Positions 25,131 through 33,404 of a stretch of 64,000 nucleotides of DNA are shown piece by piece. Position 1 is the stretch's first letter, and every line of letters begins with the position of its first letter. This DNA comes from Amycolatopsis roodepoortensis (GTDB taxonomy: Bacteria > Actinomycetota > Actinomycetes > Mycobacteriales > Pseudonocardiaceae): NCBI RefSeq assembly GCF_014873915.1, contig NZ_JADBEJ010000005.1, forward strand, positions 3,472,001 through 3,536,000. Reading direction: 5' to 3'. A program made the translations under genes and the position numbers. Under the pieces are notes generated by a model that did not search any database, had not been told where the DNA came from, and saw only the letters and a program-made list of their open reading frames with translations.

Positions 25131-26306
25131 CTAAGGTGTCTGGTTCGGCCAGGAGCCCGGCTTGCAGACCTTGCCGTCCGCGGGCACCTTGCCGCGGTCA
25201 CCGCCGGGGAGATTGTTCAGCTGCGCCACGAAGTCGTTGGAGACGCCGAAGGTCTGCTGCATCATGACGGGCGCGACCGCGCCGTTCTCCGGGCAGCCCA
25301 CGTGCTTTCCGCCGAGGGCGTGCCCGACCTCGTGGTTGATGGCGTACTGGCGGTACCCGGTCATGTCGCTCTCGAAGGCCAGCGCCCCCCGCACCCAGCG
25401 GGCGAGGTTGATCACCACGCGCTTGTCGAAACTCGAGCGGTAGCAAGACGTCTCGTAGGTGATCTGGAACATGCAGACGTCCGCGCGATGCGTGGTGTTC
25501 GGTGTGGTGAGACTCACCCGGAAGCTGGGGTTCGGGTAGCTCGCGTCGACGCGCTGGAGCGCCTTCTTGCCGTCCCACGTCCAGCTCTTGGGATTGGACA
25601 GCGTGCCCTGCACCATCGTGGCGAAGCTGTCGTCACCGCCGTAGCTGGACGGGTCGATGCCGTCCTCGACCTCGACGGTGTACGTGAACAGCTGGCCCGT
25701 GCCCACCTTTTCGCCCTTGCCCGGCACGACGTGATAGGTGCCCTGGCCGGCCTCGGTGAAGTCGCCGCCCTTGGGCAGGTCCGCGGTCGGGATCTTGAGG
25801 TCGACCGGTTTGGCCGGGTTCTCCGGGAGGACGTCACCGCCCCCGTCCACACCGGCGCCCGGCTCGCCACCGTTGCCGGCGGAACCGTCGGCGGAGGCGA
25901 GGCTCGCCCCGTCGGTGGCGATCGGCTCGGGAGGGCCGGTGGCGGTGTTGAACACGACCAGCGCGGTGATCACCACGAGGATCGGCAGCGCGTACACACG
26001 CCAGCCGTAGGTCTTGGCGAACTGGCCGATGCCGCCTTTGCCCTTGCGCTTGGCCGCGGCTTTGGCGGCGCCGGTCTCGTGCGGCTTCCAGGACGCGCTG
26101 AGCGGCTGGGCGCTGGTCCGGCGGCCACCGGGGCGATAGCGGTCTTCGTCGAGCCGCTGCGACGGCGGCGGCGTCGGCCGGTACTGGCCGGTGCGCGGCA
26201 CGTCGGTGGTCCGAGGCTGGGAGCGCGGCGGACGACGGGCGGAGGCGGAGTACTGAGACCGCCGACCTTCGCCCTGCGCGCCTTGCTTTACCCGATCCAC
26301 GCGCAC
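25131..26306 (-). CDS. DUF3152 membrane-anchored metzincin-like protein
   Basis: About 391 residues. A basic, Pro/Arg/Ser-rich cytoplasmic N-terminus is followed by one membrane helix (VYALPILVVITALVVF), an acidic Gly-rich linker and a DUF3152 domain. The domain holds HEVGHALGGKH about 67 residues from the C-terminus, an exact HExxHxxGxxH zinc motif, followed by APVMMQ as a possible Met-turn. An extracytoplasmic zinc protease is therefore likely; substrate unknown. Start uncertain: GTG at 26306 is used, ATG at 26372 is an alternative that would add 22 Arg/Lys-rich residues. Position matches Rv3207c. Confidence 0.85.
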   Translation of the reverse strand: MRVDRVKQGAQGEGRRSQYSASARRPPRSQPRTTDVPRTGQYRPTPPPSQRLDEDRYRPGGRRTSAQPLSASWKPHETGAAKAAAKRKGKGGIGQFAKTYGWRVYALPILVVITALVVFNTATGPPEPIATDGASLASADGSAGNGGEPGAGVDGGGDVLPENPAKPVDLKIPTADLPKGGDFTEAGQGTYHVVPGKGEKVGTGQLFTYTVEVEDGIDPSSYGGDDSFATMVQGTLSNPKSWTWDGKKALQRVDASYPNPSFRVSLTTPNTTHRADVCMFQITYETSCYRSSFDKRVVINLARWVRGALAFESDMTGYRQYAINHEVGHALGGKHVGCPENGAVAPVMMQQTFGVSNDFVAQLNNLPGGDRGKVPADGKVCKPGSWPNQTP

Positions 26307-26381
26307 CAGGGTGCCATAACCGAACTGTGATGTTGTGAGCGACCGGCGCTTCGCGCGCCGTGTCACCCTCACCCGAATGGG

Positions 26382-27371
26382 CTACCAGGTGCCCGATTCG
26401 ACCGATTCCCACATCCCCAAAACGGCCTTCGCTACGACATTCGGGCGTTCCATCTGCGCCACGTGGCCGGTTCGGGGCAGGACCAGCAACCGCGCGTGCG
26501 GGAGTAGCCGGGCGGTGCGCATGGCGCGCCGGACGGAGATCACCCGGTCGTGCTGCCCCCACACGACGAGCGTCGGCGCGTCGACGCTCGGCGCGACCGC
26601 CCACAGCGACGCGGGCCCGCGGGCCGACCACGTCCGGAAGATGCCGAACGTGCTGCGGGCCAGCGCGGGAGCGGCCCACGCGAAGGCGGCGCGAGCGCTG
26701 TGCTCCTCTTCGAGCTCGTCCAGCCTGCTGTCGGCGAAGCGGCTCGGATCGGCGAAGCACAGCTTGATGACCTGCATCGCGCGTTCACGCGGGCCGAGCG
26801 CGGCCAGCTGCCGTCGCACCCTCGGACCGATCAGGGGGAGGTACGCGAACGCCATTCGCGGGTCGGACAGCCGTTTCATACTGGGCCGGAGATCCGGCAT
26901 CGCGGGCGAGATCAGCGTCAGCGTCTTCACCAGCTCCTGACGGCGGGCCGCGACCAGCAGCGCGACCGCGCCGCCCATCGAGTTGCCGAACAGGTGCACC
27001 GGCCCCGCTTCCAGGCTCTCGATGTGGCTCGCGACGATCTCGGCGTGCGAGTCGAGGCTGAAGTCGAACCCGGCGGGCGGCTCCGAATAGCCGAAACCCG
27101 GCAAATCCACCGAGGTGCCGCTCGCTTGGGGGGCCAGCAGCGCGGCGAGGTCGGTCCAGTTCGTGGACGAACCGCCGAGACCGTGGACGTAGACGGCCGT
27201 CTCCGGGCCGCCCGGCGTCCGGCGGATGTGCAATTTCACCCCGGCGACACCTATTGTTTCCCCGGGCCAAGGGGGCGGCGCGGGGTCCAGTGACGGCAAC
27301 GACCTGCGCGAAAGCGGCACATGGGTCAGCGGCGGACGACCCCCGGCGGCACGGGAAACTGGAGAAGACAC
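26382..27371 (-). CDS. Alpha/beta hydrolase
   Basis: 329 residues. Oxyanion region VYVHGLGGSSTNW, nucleophile elbow GNSMGG (Ser near residue 130), acid WGQHDRVIS and histidine RTGHVAQME complete a catalytic triad. Substrate cannot be told; the closest general class is esterases and C-C hydrolases. No signal peptide. GTG start at 27371. It precedes the DUF3152 gene on the same strand with a short gap and may be cotranscribed; it diverges from the TetR gene, with about 150 bp between the starts. Confidence 0.85.
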   Translation of the reverse strand: MSSPVSRAAGGRPPLTHVPLSRRSLPSLDPAPPPWPGETIGVAGVKLHIRRTPGGPETAVYVHGLGGSSTNWTDLAALLAPQASGTSVDLPGFGYSEPPAGFDFSLDSHAEIVASHIESLEAGPVHLFGNSMGGAVALLVAARRQELVKTLTLISPAMPDLRPSMKRLSDPRMAFAYLPLIGPRVRRQLAALGPRERAMQVIKLCFADPSRFADSRLDELEEEHSARAAFAWAAPALARSTFGIFRTWSARGPASLWAVAPSVDAPTLVVWGQHDRVISVRRAMRTARLLPHARLLVLPRTGHVAQMERPNVVAKAVLGMWESVESGTW

Positions 27372-27522
27372 AGCATCAAGGATGCCTGACCCTTGGCGGT
27401 CCGGCTGTACCGGCGAGTAATCTCGACCTCACTTCACGCGGTGGTGACCCCGCCCCGTGGAGCCCCGCTCGACTGCGCTGACGCGTTCTCGGCGGAGACG
27501 AGTGCCTCGAACTGGAGGAACG

Positions 27523-28146
27523 ATGACAGACATGGCGCGACTGCAGGCCCGAGGTGTTCGCCTGCCCAGAACGGAACGCCGCGCCCAGCTGCTGGCCGCC
27601 GCGCAGCGGGTGTTCGCCGCGAACGGATACCACGCCGCCGCGATGGACGAGATCGCCGAAGAGGCCGGAGTCAGCAAGCCGGTCCTCTATCAGCATTTCC
27701 CCGGCAAGCTCGACCTCTACATCGCGCTGCTGGAGAGCCACGTCGACGAACTGGTGCGGCGGGTCAAGGACGCGCTCGACTCCACGACGGACAACAAGCA
27801 GCGCGTGCCGGCGACCGTCGGCGCGTTCTTCGACTTCGTCAACAACGACGCCGGCGCGTTCCGCATGGTCTTCGAGTCCGACCTGCGCGGCGAGCCCGCC
27901 GTGCAGGAGGCGGTGGACCGGGCGACGTCGGCCAGCGTCGACGCGATCACCGAGACCATCACCGCCGACGCGGGCCTCGACGAGGACAAGGCCCGGCTGC
28001 TCGCCGTCGGCCTCGTTGGCCTCTCGCAGGTCAGCGCACGGTTCTGGCTGGCGCACCACAAGTCGATGAGCCGTGAAGAGGCCGTCGCCCTCACCGCCAA
28101 CCTCGCCTGGCGGGGTATCGGCGGCGGTTTCCCGCTCCAGCACTGA
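27523..28146 (+). CDS. TetR-family regulator (Rv3208-like)
   Basis: 207 residues. N-terminal helix-turn-helix at about 15-62 (AAAMDEIAEEAGVSKPVLYQHFPGK) with the canonical YxHFxxK end, then an all-helical ligand domain rich in acidic residues. Start at ATG 27523 with GGAGGAA just upstream. In M. tuberculosis the orthologue sits between DUF3152 and DUF3107 genes. Here the same neighbours flank it, but genes have been inserted on its downstream side. Ligand unknown. Confidence 0.88.
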   Translation: MTDMARLQARGVRLPRTERRAQLLAAAQRVFAANGYHAAAMDEIAEEAGVSKPVLYQHFPGKLDLYIALLESHVDELVRRVKDALDSTTDNKQRVPATVGAFFDFVNNDAGAFRMVFESDLRGEPAVQEAVDRATSASVDAITETITADAGLDEDKARLLAVGLVGLSQVSARFWLAHHKSMSREEAVALTANLAWRGIGGGFPLQH

Positions 28147-28148
28147 CC

Positions 28149-28212
28149 CGCGTTTCGTCCTCTGAGTGCGATCCTTGCGCGTGCGACTACCGCATTCAGA
28201 GGACGAAATGCG
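28149..28212. repeat. Long inverted repeat, CGTCCTCTGA family (copy 1)
   Basis: Arms of about 22 bp, left CGCGTTTCGTCCTCTGAGTG and right its near-complement ending ACGAAATGCG, around a loop that itself reads CCTTGCGCGTGCGACTACC. Lies between convergent TetR and amidohydrolase genes, so likely a bidirectional terminator. Related arms occur at 52215 and 52497. Confidence 0.75.
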
Positions 28213-28217
28213 TGGGG

Positions 28218-29639
28218 TTACTGGGGCAGGAGCTTCTTCAGCCGGTCGGCGGCGAGCTGGGCGTCGGCGACGACCTTCGCGGTGTCGACACCGACAAGGC
28301 GCCCTTCGCGCTTGAGGGCGCGGCCGTCGACGAACACCCACGAGACGTTCGCGGGCTGGGTGTTGAAGACCAGCTGGTTCACCCAGTCCACCCTCGGCGC
28401 GAAGTTGACCGCCTGGGCGTCGATCACCTGGAGATCCGCCCGTTTGCCCGGCGTCAGCGACCCGATCTCTTTGTCCATCCCCAGCGCTTCCGCGCCACCG
28501 AGGGTCGCCATGCGCAGGACGTCCGCGGTGGTCGGGTAGACCGCCGGATCCGTCGTGGTCGCCCGCTGGAGGCCGACGGCCGCGCGCATCACGTTGAACA
28601 TGTCGCTCGTGTCGTTGGTGCCGCCGTCGAGGCCGAGCCCGACCTTCATGTTCCGTTTCTTCATCTCCGGCAGCCGGATCACCCCCGACGCGAGCCGCAT
28701 GTTCGACAACGGGTTGTGCGCCACGCTGACGCCGGCGGCCGCGAGCTCGTCGAGGTCGGCGTCTGTGGTCTGGATCACGTGGTTCGCCACCAGTCCGGGG
28801 TGCAGCGCGTTCGCCCGCCGGAGCGCGTCCATCTGGCCCGCGGTCAGGTCGGCCTTCGATTCGAGCAGGTGCACGTTCAGCGAGACGCCGAGTTCGCGCG
28901 CGAGCTTCTCCGAGGCCTCCACGCTCGGGAAGTTCCCTGTGGACGGATGCGTGCCGATCTGCAGGCGCGCCAACGGGTTCGGGTCGATGACCTCGCGCTT
29001 CACACGGCGGATTTCGTTCTGCAGCGCGGGATCGGTGGTGCCGTTGTAGGAGTAGAGGAACCGCAGTTTCGACTCGCCGAGCGCGCGGAGACCGCCCTTG
29101 GCGAAGTCGGTGTTGAACGCGTGCGACCAGTCGGTGACCGTGGTGATGCCGGTCGAGACGACGTCCGCCGCGGCGAGTTTCGTGCCCGCGTACGCGTCCG
29201 CGTCGGTCACCGGCGCGCGGTACAACGGGATGACGCATTTACCGAGCCAGCCGATGAGTTCCTTGTCGGCCGCGCAGCCGCGGATGAGCGACTGCCACAG
29301 GTGGTTGTGCAGGTCGATGAAGCCGGGCAGCACGATCTTGCCGCGGCCGTCGACGACCTTCGCCGAGCCCGCGTCGAGGTCCTTGCCGACCTGCTTGATC
29401 TTGGTGCCCTCCAGCACGACGTCGGCGTCGGCGAGGGCGCCGAGCGGTCCTTCGCCGAGGCTGGGATCCATGGTGAGCACCATCGCCGCGTCACGGATGA
29501 CGACACGGCCGGCCCCGGCGAACTCGGCATCGCCGCCGGCTTCGGTGGTCTCACCGCCGAGGTTCGTGAGCAGGGCCGCGCCGAGGACCACGGCGAGGGT
29601 GAGGGTGAAGACGGACAGTATCGATCCACGCTGTTTCAT
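28218..29639 (-). CDS. Exported amidohydrolase (chlorohydrolase / deaminase-like)
   Basis: 473 residues. An N-terminal hydrophobic stretch (ILSVFTLTLAVVLGAALL, residues 7-24) suggests secretion or membrane anchoring, unusual for this family. Metal-binding residues are visible: DLHNHLWQS (HxH near 107), IGTHPS, NVHLLES and, near residue 330, GLGLDGGTNDTSDMF as the terminal Asp region; C-terminal TPGKRADLQVIDA completes the metal-dependent hydrolase fold. It resembles atrazine/TrzA-type chlorohydrolases and S-adenosylhomocysteine or guanine deaminases. Substrate unknown. Converges on TetR across an inverted repeat. Confidence 0.85.
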   Translation of the reverse strand: MKQRGSILSVFTLTLAVVLGAALLTNLGGETTEAGGDAEFAGAGRVVIRDAAMVLTMDPSLGEGPLGALADADVVLEGTKIKQVGKDLDAGSAKVVDGRGKIVLPGFIDLHNHLWQSLIRGCAADKELIGWLGKCVIPLYRAPVTDADAYAGTKLAAADVVSTGITTVTDWSHAFNTDFAKGGLRALGESKLRFLYSYNGTTDPALQNEIRRVKREVIDPNPLARLQIGTHPSTGNFPSVEASEKLARELGVSLNVHLLESKADLTAGQMDALRRANALHPGLVANHVIQTTDADLDELAAAGVSVAHNPLSNMRLASGVIRLPEMKKRNMKVGLGLDGGTNDTSDMFNVMRAAVGLQRATTTDPAVYPTTADVLRMATLGGAEALGMDKEIGSLTPGKRADLQVIDAQAVNFAPRVDWVNQLVFNTQPANVSWVFVDGRALKREGRLVGVDTAKVVADAQLAADRLKKLLPQ

Positions 29640-29674
29640 CGTTTCAACTCCCCAGTCGATGAGATCACGTTAGC

Positions 29675-29941
29675 TCACCTGACGCGGACGTCCCGCAGAA
29701 TTACCGCGACGGGATGTTCCAGCTGGCCGAGGTCTTCGCGCGGATCCTCCGCGTAGACGACGGCGTCGGCGGGCGCCCCCGGCGCGAGCCCCGGCACCCC
29801 CAGGTAGTCGCGCGCGGCCCACGAGCCCGCGGCGAGCGCCTCGTGCGTTCGCAGCCTCGCTTTCGCCAGCGCGGGATGCGCCTCCACACCGCTGGCGAAC
29901 CAGCTTTCCGCGGGGTGTCCCTCGCACGCCTTGTCGAGCAA
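29675..29941 (-). pseudogene. C-terminal remnant of an amidohydrolase
   Basis: About 88 codons end with PGAPADAVVYAEDPREDLGQLEHP, the typical C-terminus of imidazolonepropionase-like amidohydrolases (GxxADxVVYxxDPxxDL). The metal-binding N-terminal three quarters of such an enzyme are absent: upstream of 29941 there is only 75 bp before the divergent AhpD-like gene, overlapping its promoter. It is a different subfamily from the neighbouring full-length amidohydrolase. I read it as a decayed gene whose front was lost when the next gene was inserted. Confidence 0.65.
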
Positions 29942-30015
29942 TCCAGCGGCAGCGCGCCGAGCCGGGTTTCGGCTATGAATCGAACGACCGCGTTGCCGAT
30001 CCGCGAGGAGTCACC

Positions 30016-30552
30016 ATGCCCCATATCGCGCTCGACGAAAACCTGCCCGGCATCACCGCCTTGTTCGCCTACCGGCCGGAGACGGCCGCGCCGCTCGGGC
30101 AGCTCGCCGAGGTCCTGCTTCGCGGCCCGAGCAGCCTCAGCGTGGGCGAGCGCGAACTGATCGGCGCGGTCGTCTCGCGCGGCAACGACTGCACGTTCTG
30201 CTCACGCAGCCACGCCGCTGTCGCCGCCGAAGCGCTCGAAGGCGGCATGCCCGTCGTCGAAGCGGCGTGGAAGGACGTCGACGGCGCGCCCGTGCCGCCG
30301 AAGGTGAAGGCGCTCCTGCACGTCGCGCTCGCCGTCCGCGAAAGCGGGAAAGCCGTGGGCGAAGACCTGATCGAGGTGGCTCGCGCAGAGGGCGCGACGG
30401 ACGTCGAAATCCACGACACGGTGCTGATCGCGGCCGCGTTCTGCATGTTCAACCGGTACGTCGACGGGCTGGACACCCTCGCCGTCGACGACCAGGACGC
30501 CTACCGGGAGACCGGCGTCCGGCTCTTGGAGCACGGCTACACGAACCTCTGA
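30016..30552 (+). CDS. Carboxymuconolactone decarboxylase / AhpD-like alkylhydroperoxidase
   Basis: 178 residues, all-helical CMD fold. Active-site motif DCTFCSRSHAAV holds the CxxC and following His typical of AhpD-like peroxidase-related proteins. Likely reduces or relays electrons to peroxides in the cytoplasm. ATG at 30016; the upstream sequence AGGAGTCACC provides a ribosome binding site. Divergent from the amidohydrolase remnant. Its stop is followed after 1 nt by a 23-bp dispersed element and then by two further intergenic hairpins. Confidence 0.87.
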   Translation: MPHIALDENLPGITALFAYRPETAAPLGQLAEVLLRGPSSLSVGERELIGAVVSRGNDCTFCSRSHAAVAAEALEGGMPVVEAAWKDVDGAPVPPKVKALLHVALAVRESGKAVGEDLIEVARAEGATDVEIHDTVLIAAAFCMFNRYVDGLDTLAVDDQDAYRETGVRLLEHGYTNL

Positions 30553-30553
30553 G

Positions 30554-30576
30554 GGGAGCAAGGGACCTTTGCTACC
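30554..30576 (+). repeat. 23-bp dispersed element, copy 5
   Basis: Exact core, starting 2 nt after the AhpD-like stop codon, sense orientation. Confidence 0.85.
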
Positions 30577-30593
30577 GCCTCGCCGCGTCCCAC

Positions 30594-30646
30594 GTCGCGA
30601 AAGCCACTTTCGCGACGCCTGATGTCCCGAAAGTGGCTTTCGCGAC
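30594..30646. repeat. 23-bp hairpin with 7-nt loop (copy C)
   Basis: Arms 30594-30616 and 30624-30646 pair with a single C/C mismatch near the apex; loop GCCTGAT. Stem contains CGCGAAAGCCACTTTCGCG, itself nearly palindromic. Same architecture as hairpins at 4387, 4459 and 41958. Confidence 0.85.
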
Positions 30647-30684
30647 GTCCCAAGCACGCCATCCGGAGCCCTGACCTGCCAAAA

Positions 30685-30707
30685 GAGAGCAAGGGACCTT
30701 TGCTCCC
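30685..30707 (+). repeat. 23-bp dispersed element, copy 6
   Basis: Exact core with one change in the flank. Forms an inverted pair with the next copy (30732-30754); their arms could give a stem of about 19 bp between convergent genes. Confidence 0.85.
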
Positions 30708-30731
30708 ACTTGTCTCAATGTCGAGAGAAGC

Positions 30732-30754
30732 GGTAGCAAAGGTCCCTTGCTCCC
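30732..30754 (-). repeat. 23-bp dispersed element, copy 7 (inverted)
   Basis: Exact core on the minus strand, ending 3 bp from the stop codon of the hydrolase at 30758, in sense orientation to that gene. Confidence 0.85.
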
Positions 30755-30757
30755 CTG

Positions 30758-31681
30758 TTAGACCCTCGCGGCGCGGCGGACGAGGGCGGCGATGCGGTCC
30801 GAAACCTCTTGCGCCCGTTCCTGCGGGAGCATGTGCCCGGCGCCCGGATAGCGCACGAACTCCGCCTCCGGCAGCTCGTCGGCGATGACCTTGGCGTGCG
30901 GCGGCGGGCAGAGCCGGTCCCGCTCCCCCGCGAGCACGACGACCGGTTTGCCCTGCAGCGCGGCCAGCGTGACCCGGCAGTCGTGCCGCGAGATCGCGTC
31001 CTGGAATCCCGCGACGCTCGCCGGATGCGCGCACAGCAGCTGTTCGGCGACCGAGTCCACGTCGGCCCGCGCGGGCCGCCGCCCGAAGACGAGCAGCCTG
31101 GCACCCGGCCGCACCACCGACAGCGGCAGCGGCAAGGCGTCACGTCGGTTCTTCGCGAGCAGCTTCGCGAGCCTCCGTTCGAACCTCGCCGCGCCGCTGC
31201 CCGCGATCCCCGGCAGGCCGAGGGTGATCCGGTCCATCTCACCGGACGACGTGGCGACGAACGCGACCCCGGCGACCCGCCGGGCCACGAGATCGGGATG
31301 CCTGCGGGAAAGTTCCATGATCGTCATGCCGCCCATGGAGTGCCCGGCGAGCACGATCGGCCCGTTCGGGACGCGGTCCTTGATCAGCTCGGCGAGGTCG
31401 TCGGCGAGGGTGGCGATCGTGGCCGTCCCCGGTTTCGCCGGCGAGGAACCGCCGTGGCCGCGCAGGTCGTAGCGCAGGGTCCGGACGGAGTCACCGAGCC
31501 GCGACACCACGCCGTCCCAGGTCCGGTGGTCCTGGGTCCAGCCGTGCACGAGCACCAGCGTGAGTTCGGAGTCGGCGGGGCCGCTCGTCTCGACGTGCAG
31601 GGCGGTGCCGTCGCCGGTCACGAACCGGTGTTCCCGCGACGGATCCCACGACACGGCGTCGCGCTGCTTGACGCTCCTCAT
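30758..31681 (-). CDS. Alpha/beta hydrolase
   Basis: 307 residues. Oxyanion loop LVLVHGWTQDHRTWD, RYDLRGHGGSS, nucleophile GHSMGG, acid AGERDRLCP and histidine GAGHMLPQE. The ATG at 31681 overlaps the stop of the diiron oxygenase gene by 4 nt, so the two are coupled and probably act on the same compound. No secretion signal. Substrate unknown. Confidence 0.87.
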   Translation of the reverse strand: MRSVKQRDAVSWDPSREHRFVTGDGTALHVETSGPADSELTLVLVHGWTQDHRTWDGVVSRLGDSVRTLRYDLRGHGGSSPAKPGTATIATLADDLAELIKDRVPNGPIVLAGHSMGGMTIMELSRRHPDLVARRVAGVAFVATSSGEMDRITLGLPGIAGSGAARFERRLAKLLAKNRRDALPLPLSVVRPGARLLVFGRRPARADVDSVAEQLLCAHPASVAGFQDAISRHDCRVTLAALQGKPVVVLAGERDRLCPPPHAKVIADELPEAEFVRYPGAGHMLPQERAQEVSDRIAALVRRAARV

Positions 31682-32595
31682 CGCTTCCCCGGCAGCAGGA
31701 AGGACTTGCGCCAGAAGTACATGCCCGGCTTGCCGACCAGACCGGATTCCTGCAGGAACGGCATGATCTTCTCGCCCGCCCACTGGATGCTTTCGCGCCA
31801 ATGGGGGTTGTTCAGCGCGGCTTCGACGCCGTCACGCGGACGGATCCCGACGGCCTTGTAGACGTTCGGGTTGATGAAGGCCCGCGTCACGAAATACGAA
31901 ATGAGCGCGATGATGAACTGCTGGTAGAGGATTTCCTTCTTCGACAGTTTCGCCATCCCGCGCGTCACCTCTTCGCGGGCGAAGGTGACATGCCGGGCCT
32001 CCTCGAGCACGTGGATGCGGTTGACCATGCGCACCAGCGGCTGGATGTCCGGGTCGTTCATCTGCTCGCGCTGAAGCCGGTCGAGGACCTCTTCGGCGAC
32101 GAGGATCGCCCCGTAGCGCGCGGGGCCGTAGCTGATCGACGGCATCAGTTTCGCCAGCCGCCGCAACCACGGCACCGGCCCGTAGGACGGGCAGCCGATC
32201 CGCGAGGCCATCCGCGCGAACATCGTCGAGTGACGGCATTCGTCCGCGATCTCGGTCAACGCGTACTGGGCGTGCGAGCTGGTCGGGTCCTCTTCGTAGA
32301 CCTCCTTGAGCAGCATCTGCATCAGGAGGATTTCGAACCACAGCCCCGTCGTGGCGACGCTCGCGACCTCGTGCTTGCCGAGTTCGATGCGCTGCTCTTC
32401 GGACAGCGAGTCCCACAATTTCGTGCCGTAAAGCGACGAACGGTGAGCCGGGATGAAGCGCTTCCCCTCGACGAGCGGGGCGTTCCAGTCGATGTCGACG
32501 TCGGGATCGTAGAACTTGTTCGCGGAGGACTTGAGCAGCCGCTCGGCCGTCTTCTCCCGGTCTGTTTCTTTCAGCGCCCGCGTCATTGCCGACAC
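31678..32595 (-). CDS. AurF-type diiron oxygenase
   Basis: 305 residues. Helical ferritin-like fold of the AurF / CmlI N-oxygenase family. Diiron ligands are visible in EIADECRHSTMFARM and HVLEEARHVTFAREE, with a further glutamate in the preceding helix (WFEILLMQMLLKEVYEED). Members oxidise arylamines or other substrates; many actinobacterial copies have no known substrate. Translationally coupled to the downstream hydrolase and divergent from a TetR gene over a palindromic operator, so the set looks like a TetR-controlled catabolic or detoxification unit. Start GTG 32595, with ATG 32586 possible. Confidence 0.87.
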   Translation of the reverse strand: MSAMTRALKETDREKTAERLLKSSANKFYDPDVDIDWNAPLVEGKRFIPAHRSSLYGTKLWDSLSEEQRIELGKHEVASVATTGLWFEILLMQMLLKEVYEEDPTSSHAQYALTEIADECRHSTMFARMASRIGCPSYGPVPWLRRLAKLMPSISYGPARYGAILVAEEVLDRLQREQMNDPDIQPLVRMVNRIHVLEEARHVTFAREEVTRGMAKLSKKEILYQQFIIALISYFVTRAFINPNVYKAVGIRPRDGVEAALNNPHWRESIQWAGEKIMPFLQESGLVGKPGMYFWRKSFLLPGKR

Positions 32596-32614
32596 ACCCC
32601 TATCTGTAACTCGT

Positions 32615-32627
32615 GGTAACAGTTACC
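32615..32627. promoter_or_regulatory. TetR-type operator between aurF-like and tetR genes
   Basis: GGTAACAGTTACC is a perfect 13-bp palindrome, with an extra GTAAC half-site at 32606-32610. It lies between the divergent starts (32595 and 32646). TAGGGT at 32633-32638 fits a -10 box placing the transcription start at the GTG of tetR. Confidence 0.65.
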
Positions 32628-32645
32628 TCTGGTAGGGTGACTTGG

Positions 32646-33404
32646 GTGATCGAACGTGTCAAGCGCAACAGCAAGCAGTCGAGCAAGCACCCCACGGCGG
32701 GTGAGGCCGACACGGGTGACGCCCGTCGCGACCGCTGGCGCAAGCACCGGATCGCGCGCCGCGCGGAGTTCGTCGAGGCCGCCCTGCGCGCGCTCGACAC
32801 CCACGGGCCGGACCTCGGCATGGAAGACGTCGCCGCCGAAGCGGGCGTCACGAAACCCGTGCTGTACCGGCACTTCGACGACAAGGCGGATCTGTACGTC
32901 GCGCTCGGGCAACGCGGCACGGAGATCCTGTTCCAGCGGCTGATCCCGGCCATCAACTCCGAGCTCGCCCCGGTCCCCCGGATCCGGATGGCGCTCGACG
33001 CGTTCTTCAGCGTCATCGAGGAGCACCCGAACCTGTACCGCCTGCTCGCGCGCGGCGGCCTTCAGGAGAAGGTGGTCGTCAAGTCCGACGTCGTCGCCGA
33101 GGACAAGGAACTGATCGCCACCGCGCTGACCGCGCTGCTCGGCGACTACATGCGGATGTTCAACATGGACTCCGGCGCCGCCGAACCGTGGGCACACGGC
33201 ATCGTCGGGATGGTGCAGAGCACCGGCGAATGGTGGCTGGACCGCCGCTCGATGGGCCGCGACAGCGTCGTCGAGTACCTGACACAGATCATCTGGGCCG
33301 CGATCGACGGCCTCTCCCGGCAGCAGGGCATCGTCATCGACCCGAACCTGCCGCTCGAAGAGAACAAGGTCGTCCAGATGCGGAAGGAATCGGAGGCGCA
33401 ATGA
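32646..33404 (+). CDS. TetR-family regulator
   Basis: 252 residues from GTG 32646. A basic N-terminal extension (residues 1-45, Lys/Arg/Ser-rich) precedes the helix-turn-helix (LGMEDVAAEAGVTKPVLYRHFDDK), then the helical ligand domain. GTG 32646 is chosen because the in-frame codons further upstream lie inside the operator, and a -10-like TAGGGT is 7 bp upstream, suggesting leaderless translation. Stop overlaps the DUF4873 start by 4 nt. Likely represses both itself with DUF4873 and the divergent oxygenase-hydrolase pair. Confidence 0.87.
   Translation: MIERVKRNSKQSSKHPTAGEADTGDARRDRWRKHRIARRAEFVEAALRALDTHGPDLGMEDVAAEAGVTKPVLYRHFDDKADLYVALGQRGTEILFQRLIPAINSELAPVPRIRMALDAFFSVIEEHPNLYRLLARGGLQEKVVVKSDVVAEDKELIATALTALLGDYMRMFNMDSGAAEPWAHGIVGMVQSTGEWWLDRRSMGRDSVVEYLTQIIWAAIDGLSRQQGIVIDPNLPLEENKVVQMRKESEAQ

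Noticed and set aside
27376..29238. 620-codon minus-strand frame across tetR and the amidohydrolase
   Set aside because: Arg/Gly-rich, no domain, overlaps two clear genes in other frames.
28218..29941. One frameshifted amidohydrolase instead of a gene plus a remnant
   Set aside because: The remnant belongs to a different subfamily and duplicates the C-terminal segment already present in the full gene.
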